Shown here: positions 55,002 through 63,002 of the stretch, piece after piece
How positions within the stretch are numbered: position 1 is the first letter of the stretch
Layout: each line of letters starts with the position of its first letter
Origin: Lutimaribacter_A marinistellae
GTDB lineage: Bacteria; Pseudomonadota; Alphaproteobacteria; Rhodobacterales; Rhodobacteraceae
Assembly: GCF_042648365.1 (NCBI RefSeq)
Contig: NZ_JBHRXI010000010.1
Location: 186,001 to 250,000 of the forward strand
Reading direction: 5' to 3'
DNA length: 64,000 bases
Made by a program: the position numbers and the translations under genes
Notes under the pieces: model-generated
The model's input: the letters and a program-made list of their open reading frames with translations, nothing else
The model's database searches: none
Told to the model about the DNA's origin: nothing

Positions 55002-56482
55002 AGCTGGATCCATGCGGTTTTCAGGTCCACGTATTTGTCCAGCGCATGAAGGGACTTGTCATGCCCGTTACCGGATTGGCCAACACCGCCCAAAGGCACC
55101 GTATTGTCTGGCCCGCCATAGGTGTTCACGTGCACGACCCCGGCCCGGATGGCGGCAATCATGCGATGCGCCCGGCTGAGGTTGGAGGTCCAGACACCCG
55201 CCGCCAGGCCGTAATCGGTTGCGTTTGCGAGCGAAACCGCCTCCTGCTCTGACTCAAAGCTCGTAACCGACAGGACAGGGCCAAAAACTTCCTGCTGAAA
55301 CAGGGTGGCCTCGCGTGCGACATCAGTGACGATGGTCGGCGCCATGTAGCTCCCTCCTGTTTCGTGCAGGATGCGTTTCCCTCCGGTCAGCACTACTCCG
55401 CCTTCTTCGCGAGCTGTCTCCATGAAAGACAGGTTTCGCGACAGTTGCGCCTCGGAGTTTACAGCGCCGATCTGGGTGGAGAGGTTCAGAGGATCGCCCA
55501 CGCGAAGTGCCTCTGCCTCTGACTGCAGCAGATCGACGAATGCGTCATGAACAGAGGCCTCGACCAAGAGGCGCGAACCCGCTACGCAAACCTGTCCGGA
55601 ATTCCGGAATATGCCCATGGCGGATACCTTGGCCGCATGTGCAAGATCCGGCGTATCGGCGAAGACGATGTTCGGGGATTTGCCACCCAATTCCAGGTAA
55701 CACCGTTTCAGGTTCGAGCGCGCCGAAGCCTCCAGCAGGCGGCGGCCCGTCGCGCCGGAGCCGGTGAAGGTCAAGACATCGACATCCATGTGCATCGAAA
55801 GCGCGGACCCGGTTTCTGCCCCCGACCCTGTCACGACGTTCAGCACGCCGTCCGGAAGGCCGCATTCGGCGCAGATCTCTGCTAGCCTGAGAAGCGAAAG
55901 CGAGGCGGTTTCCGCTGGTTTCAGCACGACGGAATTGCCCATCGCCAAGGCAGGCGCCAGTTTCCACGCTCCGATCATCAAGGGGAAATTCCACGGCACG
56001 ATTGCCGCCACGACCCCGACCGGGGCCCGATGTACGAGGCCAAGAATATCCGGCGGCGTCGGCGCGACCTCGCCAGCGACCTTATCGAGCGCCTCGGCGT
56101 AGTAGCGGAAAGTGCCCGCAGCAGAGCCAGGTTCGGCCTTGAGGGCCATGTTCAGCTCTGTCCCGTTGTCCCGAACGCCCAGCACCGCCAGTTTCAGCGC
56201 TTCGGCCTCGATCCGGTCGGCGATCTTGTGCAACACCTTCTTGCGCGCCGCCGGAGCGAGACGCGACCACCTGCCGTCGTCGAACGCCTGTCTGGCCGAC
56301 GCGACCGCCCGGTCGACATCCGCCGCCGAAGCGCCCGAAAGGGTCGTCAGAACAGTCCCGTCAATCGGCGAAGTCGCTTCGAGTGGCGTTCCCGTACCTT
56401 CTTGCCACGATCCTTCAAGAAAGAGTTTCTGCGGCGCAACATCAGCTTGCCGAAGCGTGTCGATGCGTTTCTGGTCTGCCAT
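54998..56482 (-). CDS. NAD(P)-dependent aldehyde dehydrogenase
   Basis: This 494-residue enzyme has the general base Glu near 264 (LELGGKSP) and the nucleophile Cys near 298 (SGQVCVAGSR), with VPWNFPLM and the FGPVLSV region. It resembles betaine/4-aminobutyraldehyde-type dehydrogenases. It would oxidise the aldehyde released by the PLP enzyme encoded next in the operon. The start at 56482 has AAGGAGG 6 bases upstream. The first 136 bases overlap the 3' end of tctA in another frame. Confidence 0.93.
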   Translation of the reverse strand: MADQKRIDTLRQADVAPQKLFLEGSWQEGTGTPLEATSPIDGTVLTTLSGASAADVDRAVASARQAFDDGRWSRLAPAARKKVLHKIADRIEAEALKLAVLGVRDNGTELNMALKAEPGSAAGTFRYYAEALDKVAGEVAPTPPDILGLVHRAPVGVVAAIVPWNFPLMIGAWKLAPALAMGNSVVLKPAETASLSLLRLAEICAECGLPDGVLNVVTGSGAETGSALSMHMDVDVLTFTGSGATGRRLLEASARSNLKRCYLELGGKSPNIVFADTPDLAHAAKVSAMGIFRNSGQVCVAGSRLLVEASVHDAFVDLLQSEAEALRVGDPLNLSTQIGAVNSEAQLSRNLSFMETAREEGGVVLTGGKRILHETGGSYMAPTIVTDVAREATLFQQEVFGPVLSVTSFESEQEAVSLANATDYGLAAGVWTSNLSRAHRMIAAIRAGVVHVNTYGGPDNTVPLGGVGQSGNGHDKSLHALDKYVDLKTAWIQL

Positions 56483-57966
56483 TCGGCCTCCTTCAGCTCG
56501 CGCCGATCCAGGATCACCCGGCGAATATGGATGGCGAGAACGATGACGATGATGAGAAACAGGATGAAAGCCACCGGTCGGTCGATGAAATCGAGCGGTT
56601 CCTTGACCCGTGCCATGCCGGCGCGCAGCTTGACCTCCATGATGCCGCCAAGGACCATACCCAGAATGATTGGGACGGACGGTAGCGAGAGACGTTTCAG
56701 CACGTAGCCCAAAAGCCCGAAGACCGCGGCAATCAGGCAGTCCGTGGCCGAATTGCGAAGGGAATACACGCCGACAAAGCTGAGTGTCAGGATGCATACG
56801 CCCAGGAAACGGTTCGGAATGCGGACAACCTGGATCAGCGACTTGGTCGCCAGCAGCAGGAACGCGAGGACCAGAACGTTCAGCACGAGAAGCGCGATGT
56901 AGAGCGCCACGACGAAATCCATGTCGTTCTGGAAAAGGCCCGGCCCCGGGACAACATTGTGCACGTAAAAGACCGAAAGCATCATCGCGGTCAGCGCCTC
57001 GCCGGGTATGCCCAAAGCCAGTAGTGGCACCATGGCGGCGGCTGGCACAGCATTGTTCGCGGTCTCGGCAGCGATCAGCCCCTCGGACGACCCATGACCG
57101 AAATCCTGCGGACGTTTCGATGATTTCTGGGCATAGGTGTAACTGAGGAACTGGGCGGTGAATTCTCCCACGCCTGGGATCATGCCCATAACGACGCCGA
57201 AACTGGCGGACACGCCCGCAACCCGGGGATGACGGGCAAGTTCGCGCAGCCCTTGGAACATCCCGCCACGCAGTTTTGTCAGACGTACCTTTTCGTCGAC
57301 ATCCGTCAGCAAGACAAAGGCTTGGCTGAGCGCGAACAGGCCAAGTACGACGACGATCAGGTCGATGCCCGATGACAGGAACGGCTGATCGAACGTGTAG
57401 CGGGACGTGTACTTGACCGGCTCGAGCCCGATCGACTGCAGGAAAATCCCGAAACAGGCCAGCGCACCGGCAATCAGCGATTGGCCGCGGTGGGCAACGA
57501 CGACAAGGATGATGCCCAAAAGTGCTGCCAAAAAGATCTCGCGGGATCCGAACATCGGGGCGATCTTGGCAAGAACGGGGGCAAAAAGGATCAGGCAGAT
57601 GACGGAGAACACACCACCGAAGAAGGATGACGAATAGGCAAGGCTCAGCGCGCGCCTCGGCTCACCGCGTGCCGTCATCGGATAACCGTCATAGGTCGTC
57701 AGCGCGTTGACGGCCGTACCTGGAGTGTTGATCAGGATGGCGGGGATGGAACCGCCATACATCGAACTGCCGTAAATCCCCAGCAGGACGGTCAGCCCCA
57801 CGATCGGATCCATGGAAAAGGTCGCGGGAAGCAGGATGGCGATCGCGACGGCAGGGCCGACGCCGGGGATGGCCCCGATCAGGACGCCGCCGACCGACCC
57901 TGTCAGCAGAGCCAGCGCGACGTCCCAACGCATCAGGATCTCGATTGCGGAAAGGATCAGGTCCAT
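56347..57966 (-). CDS. tctA: Tripartite tricarboxylate transporter large membrane subunit TctA
   Basis: This 539-residue protein has about twelve helices and the TctA marks GAIPGVGPAVAIAILLP, GGSIPAILINTPGT, GMIPGVGEFTAQFLSY and LALGIPGEALTAMMLS. Its last ~40 residues are strongly basic and extend past the normal end near IHIRRVILDRRELKEAEW. They are encoded within the start of the aldehyde dehydrogenase gene. It forms the transport channel with TctB. Confidence 0.92.
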   Translation of the reverse strand: MDLILSAIEILMRWDVALALLTGSVGGVLIGAIPGVGPAVAIAILLPATFSMDPIVGLTVLLGIYGSSMYGGSIPAILINTPGTAVNALTTYDGYPMTARGEPRRALSLAYSSSFFGGVFSVICLILFAPVLAKIAPMFGSREIFLAALLGIILVVVAHRGQSLIAGALACFGIFLQSIGLEPVKYTSRYTFDQPFLSSGIDLIVVVLGLFALSQAFVLLTDVDEKVRLTKLRGGMFQGLRELARHPRVAGVSASFGVVMGMIPGVGEFTAQFLSYTYAQKSSKRPQDFGHGSSEGLIAAETANNAVPAAAMVPLLALGIPGEALTAMMLSVFYVHNVVPGPGLFQNDMDFVVALYIALLVLNVLVLAFLLLATKSLIQVVRIPNRFLGVCILTLSFVGVYSLRNSATDCLIAAVFGLLGYVLKRLSLPSVPIILGMVLGGIMEVKLRAGMARVKEPLDFIDRPVAFILFLIIVIVLAIHIRRVILDRRELKEAEWQTRNASTRFGKLMLRRRNSFLKDRGKKVRERHSKRLRRLTGLF

Positions 57967-58496
57967 CAGAGATACAGTATGAAGAAGCTGCGCAAGCCGC
58001 CGGGCAGGTACTCGTAAAGCATCCCGCCGGGAATCTTGACGCCAAGAAGAGATTTGAAGAGCACCACCACGGCGATAGCGAACAAGAGGCTGACGCCCAG
58101 CATGAAGCGCGAACGATACCCCATCCGCCATGCCAGCGCCGGCACGAAGGCCAGAGTGACCGGCAGATACCCGATGACCGGAACAAGAAACACGTAGGCC
58201 ATGAACCAGACCCCGAACTCGAGCACCGAGCCCCATTTCTGCGCTTCCCAGATGTCATAGCGGGTCACATGCCGCCAAGGCATTCGGTAAAGGTGCAATG
58301 CGCCAAGGATCACCATGCCGCCCAGACCGATGGCCGGCCAAAACCGTGGTTGTGCGAAAAATGCTGTCTTGTCGACCCACGCCGTCTGGTTGCCGATCTG
58401 GCTCAGCAGAACGAGCGATGCACCGGCAAAGAACAGAGCGAACAGGATCTGTCCGCGACGCGGGCCGACAAAACGGCGTTCACGTTCGGTTGACAT
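57966..58496 (-). CDS. tctB: Tripartite tricarboxylate transporter small membrane subunit TctB
   Basis: This 176-residue protein has four hydrophobic segments (about 20-38, 50-67, 85-110 and 120-150), the size and layout of TctB. Its stop shares one base with the tctA start. It follows tctC after 57 bases. Similarity between TctB proteins is low, so the call rests on topology and position. Confidence 0.87.
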   Translation of the reverse strand: MSTERERRFVGPRRGQILFALFFAGASLVLLSQIGNQTAWVDKTAFFAQPRFWPAIGLGGMVILGALHLYRMPWRHVTRYDIWEAQKWGSVLEFGVWFMAYVFLVPVIGYLPVTLAFVPALAWRMGYRSRFMLGVSLLFAIAVVVLFKSLLGVKIPGGMLYEYLPGGLRSFFILYL

Positions 58497-58553
58497 GGTT
58501 CGGTCTTTCGAATGGCGTTGGAATGGGCCGGGTGATCGCCCGGCCCGTTGGAA

Positions 58554-59498
58554 TCATTCGAGCAGCGCGCCGATACGGGCAACGGTGTCGATATCCTGTG
58601 CGATGCGTCCGGCGCTGTCGTCGGCGCCTTGCCAGTAGACCAGCGCACCGGTCTCTTCGGCCACCTTCTGCGCACGCTCGCCCATCACTGTCTTCTCGGC
58701 AACGGAGATGATCTTTTCGCGCACCTCTTGCGGCGTGTCCTTGTGAACGAACAGACCGTTCCAAAGAGCGATGTTCAGGCTGTCGTCAACCTCTCCGATC
58801 GTCGGCGCGTCGGGCACCAGCGGAATGCGCTCGTCCGTGATCGAAACCAGAACCTTGACGTCATCAAGGCAGGGCAGGATGAGTTGCAACGTTGTGTTGA
58901 TCACATCTGCATCGCCAGAGGCCAGCGTGTTGCAGTCCAGCGCATCAAAGGCCGCGTCCGACCCCCAGCCGAACCCTTTGTTCACCGCCAGCGCCTTGGT
59001 CACTTGTGTCGGCGTCAGCACATCGCCGAAATGGCCGAGCGCCACGTCGTTCTCCTTGGCGTAATCTGCCAATTCATCCATCGACGAATAGGGCGCGTCG
59101 CCGCTTGTCGCGATGACGAAAGGATAGGTGAGGAAGATACCGAGCGGATCGAACTTCGCCGGGGTCAGTGGCGCGATGTCGATTTGGTGCCCGAGGACCG
59201 GGACACCAATCACGAAAGACCCGATCGTGTAGCCATCGGCCGGGGCTTGCGCCACCTCGATCGCACCGGGGAAGGGCCCACCGCCGCCACCCGGTTTGTT
59301 CACCACTGCTGCTGCGACGCCGTATTCCTTCTGGAAATCCTCGGCAATCATTCGGGTCAGCACGTCTTCGAGGTCGCCCGGAGGCCACGGCACGATGAAG
59401 TTGACCGGCTTTTCGGGGTATTCGGCCAGCGCGGCACCGGCGGAAAGCGTGATGGCCGCCCCCGCCAGCACCCCGGTTATCTTGGTCTTGATGGTCAT
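58554..59498 (-). CDS. tctC: Tripartite tricarboxylate transporter substrate-binding protein (TctC/Bug family)
   Basis: This 314-residue periplasmic binding protein has a signal peptide (about 1-25, ending ALA-EY). Its mature start YPEKPVNFIVPWPPGD is typical of Bug proteins. The family binds organic acids, amino acids and other small polar compounds. The start at 59498 follows AGGGAGA. It heads the operon tctC-tctB-tctA-aldehyde dehydrogenase-PLP enzyme-kinase-Tm-1-like and is divergent from an IclR regulator. Confidence 0.93.
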   Translation of the reverse strand: MTIKTKITGVLAGAAITLSAGAALAEYPEKPVNFIVPWPPGDLEDVLTRMIAEDFQKEYGVAAAVVNKPGGGGGPFPGAIEVAQAPADGYTIGSFVIGVPVLGHQIDIAPLTPAKFDPLGIFLTYPFVIATSGDAPYSSMDELADYAKENDVALGHFGDVLTPTQVTKALAVNKGFGWGSDAAFDALDCNTLASGDADVINTTLQLILPCLDDVKVLVSITDERIPLVPDAPTIGEVDDSLNIALWNGLFVHKDTPQEVREKIISVAEKTVMGERAQKVAEETGALVYWQGADDSAGRIAQDIDTVARIGALLE

Positions 59499-59527
59499 TG
59501 CGATCTCCCTGAAGTGACCTCTTCTGT

Positions 59528-59553
59528 GGTTCATTATTTGAACCGTTGGTTTA
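59528..59553. promoter_or_regulatory. Palindromic operator candidate between tctC and the IclR gene
   Basis: GGTTCA-TTATT-TGAACC (59528-59544) is a perfect inverted repeat, followed by a third half-site GGTTTA (59548-59553). It lies about 30 bases upstream of tctC and 110 bases before the IclR gene. A further inverted pair, TTGACAG/CTGTCAA (59562-59568 and 59582-59588), looks like two divergent -35 elements. Multiple half-sites fit IclR-family binding. The regulator is inferred from position. Confidence 0.55.
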
Positions 59554-59662
59554 AATTTAGATTGACAGCCCATTGGCGAGTCTGTCAACACTTAATGCAT
59601 GACGCAGCGTAAAAATCGCCATCGCAGCGCATCCAAAGGCAAAACTTGAAAGATTCATCCCA

Positions 59663-60442
59663 ATGGGAACTGTCGCCAAAGCCTTGTCATTATTGACTCA
59701 TTTCAACCAAACCCGGTTGGAAATGGGCCTGAGTGACATCACGCGCGCGTCCGGAATGAACAAGGCTACGGTGTTTCGCCTTATGGGCGAATTGCAGGCA
59801 TGCGGCTTTGTCGAGCAGGTCGGCAATGATCGTGCCTACAGGCTCGGCCCCGAGGTTTTGCGCCTTGCGGCGCTGCGCGAAAAAGCGGTTCCGATCCTGT
59901 CCGTATCCCGCGATGTACTCAAAGACCTGTGCGATCTGACAGGCGAGACAAGCCATCTGAGCATTCTTCGCGGACGCGAGCTGACATCGCTCATCCATGA
60001 ATACAGCCCACGCCACGCCACCCGCGTAATGATGGAAGACGCCGAGGTACTCTCGCTTCATGCCACGGCGTCAGGGCTGGCGGTGCTCGCCTACTCAGAT
60101 GCGGAATTCGTCGACGAATTCCTGGCAACACCCTTGGTCGGCCATACCAAGCGGACCGAGACCAACCCCGAGAAGCTGAGGCAGGTCCTGTCCAATGCCC
60201 GTGCAAATGGCGTGGCAGAATCGGCCAATGCGTTCGAACTGGATGTGCATTCTTTGGCCGCGCCCATTTTCGATGCCGAGCAGAACCCTGCAGGGGCCAT
60301 CGCCGTTGCGGCACCGGCATCGCGGATGACACCACAGAAACGCGACAGGATCGCTGAGGCCGTCAAGGAAGCGGCACTCGAACTGACCCAAAAGATCGGC
60401 GGTTTCTGCCCAGCAGATTACCCGCAAGAACGGGCGGCCTGA
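59663..60442 (+). CDS. IclR-family transcriptional regulator
   Basis: This 259-residue regulator has an N-terminal winged helix-turn-helix (about 5-65, MGLSDITRASGMNKATVFRLMGELQ) and a C-terminal effector-binding GAF-like domain (about 80-250). It is divergent from tctC and probably controls that operon, and perhaps the aminotransferase gene downstream, in response to a catabolic substrate. Whether it represses or activates cannot be seen. A palindrome lies between the two genes. Confidence 0.92.
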   Translation: MGTVAKALSLLTHFNQTRLEMGLSDITRASGMNKATVFRLMGELQACGFVEQVGNDRAYRLGPEVLRLAALREKAVPILSVSRDVLKDLCDLTGETSHLSILRGRELTSLIHEYSPRHATRVMMEDAEVLSLHATASGLAVLAYSDAEFVDEFLATPLVGHTKRTETNPEKLRQVLSNARANGVAESANAFELDVHSLAAPIFDAEQNPAGAIAVAAPASRMTPQKRDRIAEAVKEAALELTQKIGGFCPADYPQERAA

Positions 60443-60488
60443 TCCGCCTCAAACCAATGGCCCCATGGGCCCAGCCGAGGAAACCCCC

Positions 60489-61844
60489 ATGAAGGACTCC
60501 AACTTCCTGAAGGAAATGAACGCGCGATCCGTCTGGCACCCGATGGCGCATCCCGCCGATTGCCAGGCAAATCCGCCGACTATCGTCACCGGGGCGCAAG
60601 GCGTCAGGATCACGGATGTCGACGGGCACGAGGTCGTCGATGGCGTTGGCGGGCTTTGGAACGTGAACCTAGGCTTTTCATGCCAACCCATCAAGGATGC
60701 CATTACCGCGCAGTTGGATCGCCTTCCTTATTACTCGATCTTCCGGGGCACGACGAATGACGCCGTGATCCAGTTGGCCGAAGAGCTTCGCGATTTCTTC
60801 GAGCCCGATGGACTGTCGCGCGCCTTCTTCACCTCCGGAGGGTCGGATTCGGTCGAAACGTCGCTGCGGCTTGCCCGGCAGTACCACAAGATCCGCGGCG
60901 AGGCCGGGCGTGTGAAGTTCCTTTCCCTCAAGAAAGGGTATCACGGAACCCATTTCGGTGGCGCATCCGTGAACGGTAACGCCAATTTCCGTACGGCCTA
61001 TGAACCGCTTCTGGCGGGCTGCCACCACATTCCTGCCCCCTACACATATCGCAACCCGTTCAACGAGACCGACCCCGAGCGATTGGCTCAGCTTTGCCTG
61101 TCGGCGCTCGAGGACGAGATCGCGTTTCAGGGCGCGAATACGATCGCTGCGTTTATCATGGAACCGGTTCTTGGCGCAGGCGGCGTGATCCCGCCGCACG
61201 AAAGCTTCATGCCCGGCGTGCGCGACATCTGCTCCAGGCACGGGATCCTGCTCATCGCCGACGAGGTCATCACCGCCTTCGGCCGCACGGGCAGTTGGTC
61301 GGGCTCGCGCCATTGGGGCGTTCAACCCGACATGATGTGCACCGCCAAGGCGATTACCAACGGGTATTTCCCGTTCGGCGCGGTGATGATTGCCGAACAG
61401 GTGGCGCAGGTCTTTGAAAGCGACGAGACAGGCCGCGCTGCGATCGGTCACGGCTATACCTATTCCGGCCACCCGGTCGGGGCCGCGGCTGCCATCGCAT
61501 GCCTCGCTGAAACGATCCGTCTGGACGTGCCCACCAACGCCGCCGCGCGGGGAGCGCAATTGCATGACGGCTTCAAATCCCTGATGGAGAAGTACGACCT
61601 GATCGGCGATGTGCGCGGCGGCGAAGGCATGATGACCGCGATGGAACTGGTCAGCGACCGCAGCAGCAAGACACCGATCGACAAGGCAACAATCGGGAAG
61701 ATCCAGGAGGAAACCTATCGCGCGGGGGCGATGGTTCGCGTCTCGGGACCGAACATCATTCTGTCGCCGCCGCTGATACTGTCCGAAGACGAGGCCAGCA
61801 TCATACTGTCGGCGCTTGACGCAGGTTTCGCCTCGGTCAGCTGA
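60489..61844 (+). CDS. Class III omega-aminotransferase
   Basis: This 451-residue PLP enzyme has RSVWHPMAHP near the N-terminus, FFTSGGSDSVETSLRLA, the DEVITAFGRTG motif and the PLP Lys near 286 in TAKAITNG. It is of the beta-alanine/taurine/putrescine:pyruvate type, unlike the phospho-lyase-like proteins nearby, as it lacks NNV-HVGH. The start at 60489 follows GAGGAAA. It is 46 bases after the IclR gene and may be in its operon. The amino donor is not known. Confidence 0.91.
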   Translation: MKDSNFLKEMNARSVWHPMAHPADCQANPPTIVTGAQGVRITDVDGHEVVDGVGGLWNVNLGFSCQPIKDAITAQLDRLPYYSIFRGTTNDAVIQLAEELRDFFEPDGLSRAFFTSGGSDSVETSLRLARQYHKIRGEAGRVKFLSLKKGYHGTHFGGASVNGNANFRTAYEPLLAGCHHIPAPYTYRNPFNETDPERLAQLCLSALEDEIAFQGANTIAAFIMEPVLGAGGVIPPHESFMPGVRDICSRHGILLIADEVITAFGRTGSWSGSRHWGVQPDMMCTAKAITNGYFPFGAVMIAEQVAQVFESDETGRAAIGHGYTYSGHPVGAAAAIACLAETIRLDVPTNAAARGAQLHDGFKSLMEKYDLIGDVRGGEGMMTAMELVSDRSSKTPIDKATIGKIQEETYRAGAMVRVSGPNIILSPPLILSEDEASIILSALDAGFASVS

Positions 61845-61858
61845 CCTGACCGGCGGCG

Positions 61859-62551
61859 TTATCCAGCCTCTCGGAGACAGGTCCAGACAGTGCGGGTGGA
61901 TTTCTCGTCCACCCGTACGAAACCAGCGTCCCGAATGATGTTCTTGCAGCGCCGCATCCCTGCCACTTCGTAGGCTTCGGGGTGATACTCCAACACGATC
62001 GCGCGGAATGGGCTCAGGTCGGCATGTTCCAACAGATCCAGTTCGCCGCCTTCGATATCCATGACAAGCACGGTGGGTTTGATGGCTGCGCATACGTCCT
62101 GAAAAGAGACGGTCGTGACTTCCACCTCCTCGGTCGGGCGACGCTCCGACTTGATCAACGAGGAGCCGAGAAAACTGCTCCGAATGTGGAAGCTGACGGT
62201 TTCCGGGCGATCGGGCGAGGCGATCAGTACTTCGTTGCGGACTGAGATGCGCCCCTTCAGATCATTCCGTTCGTAGAGTTCGTTGATCCATGGGATCAAG
62301 GCCGGGTTCGCCTCGAAAGAATGAACGGCGCGCGGTCTAGCATTGTGCGCAATGACTGCACCCACCACACCTATACCGGCACCGATTTCAAGAACCACGT
62401 CGTCGGACCCCACGACATGCAGCGCACCCTCGATCTCCTGTCCCTCGTACCGGCCAGCGTTCAGACGCGCGATCCTCAGTTCGTTCAGAAACGGTGATTG
62501 TGGAACGCGTACGCCGAAACACTCGGCGGCGACTGCCATATCCTTTGCCAC
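61859..62551 (-). CDS. FkbM-family SAM methyltransferase
   Basis: This 230-residue methyltransferase has the SAM motif I VLEIGAGIGVVG (near 52-63), the acidic VHSFEANPA and the FkbM segment VLVMDIEGGELDLLEH. FkbM enzymes O-methylate sugars or polyketides. Here it is a single gene with no sugar or polyketide genes nearby, so the substrate is open. It converges with the aminotransferase gene over a 14-base gap. Confidence 0.87.
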   Translation of the reverse strand: MAKDMAVAAECFGVRVPQSPFLNELRIARLNAGRYEGQEIEGALHVVGSDDVVLEIGAGIGVVGAVIAHNARPRAVHSFEANPALIPWINELYERNDLKGRISVRNEVLIASPDRPETVSFHIRSSFLGSSLIKSERRPTEEVEVTTVSFQDVCAAIKPTVLVMDIEGGELDLLEHADLSPFRAIVLEYHPEAYEVAGMRRCKNIIRDAGFVRVDEKSTRTVWTCLREAG

Positions 62552-62674
62552 GGCGCTGCCCCTTGCTGCCTGCCTTGTTGGTTGCCGGAGTCTGGGCGGA
62601 CAGCACCGCTAAAGCAAGGATATCGGATCAACTTAGCCCGGGCTGCCGCAGCTAGGCCACATGCCGCCTCCGCC

Positions 62675-62989
62675 TCAAGCCTCGGGCACGTGCAGGACCA
62701 GCCCATCAAGTTCCGGGCGCGCCTCGATCTGACAACTCAACCGGCTGGTGGCTCGCCGCTCAGCCGCGGCGACATCGAGCATCGCATCCTCGAATTCCTC
62801 GGGTGTGCCGGTCTTGTCGATCCACGCGTCATCGACATAGACGTGACAGGTCGCACAACTGAGGCATCCGCCGCATTCACCGATGACGCCGGGGATATCG
62901 TTGGCAACCGCGGCCTCCATCAAGCTGATGCCCGGCTCTATCGCTGCTGCCCGGGTTTCACCGTCGGGAAGGGTCCAGGTGACATTCAT
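62675..62989 (-). CDS. [2Fe-2S] ferredoxin
   Basis: This 104-residue ferredoxin of the adrenodoxin/putidaredoxin type has cluster ligands Cys39, Cys45, Cys48 and Cys86, with the pattern CGGCLSCATCHVY. An extra Cys42 lies inside the loop. Such ferredoxins pass electrons to P450s or Rieske oxygenases, or act in cluster assembly. The start at 62989 has GAGGGAGA upstream. It follows the glutamine-synthetase-like gene by 13 bases, so both may belong to one catabolic operon that begins beyond the window end. Confidence 0.92.
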   Translation of the reverse strand: MNVTWTLPDGETRAAAIEPGISLMEAAVANDIPGVIGECGGCLSCATCHVYVDDAWIDKTGTPEEFEDAMLDVAAAERRATSRLSCQIEARPELDGLVLHVPEA

Positions 62990-63002
62990 GGTGCGCTCTC
63001 CC

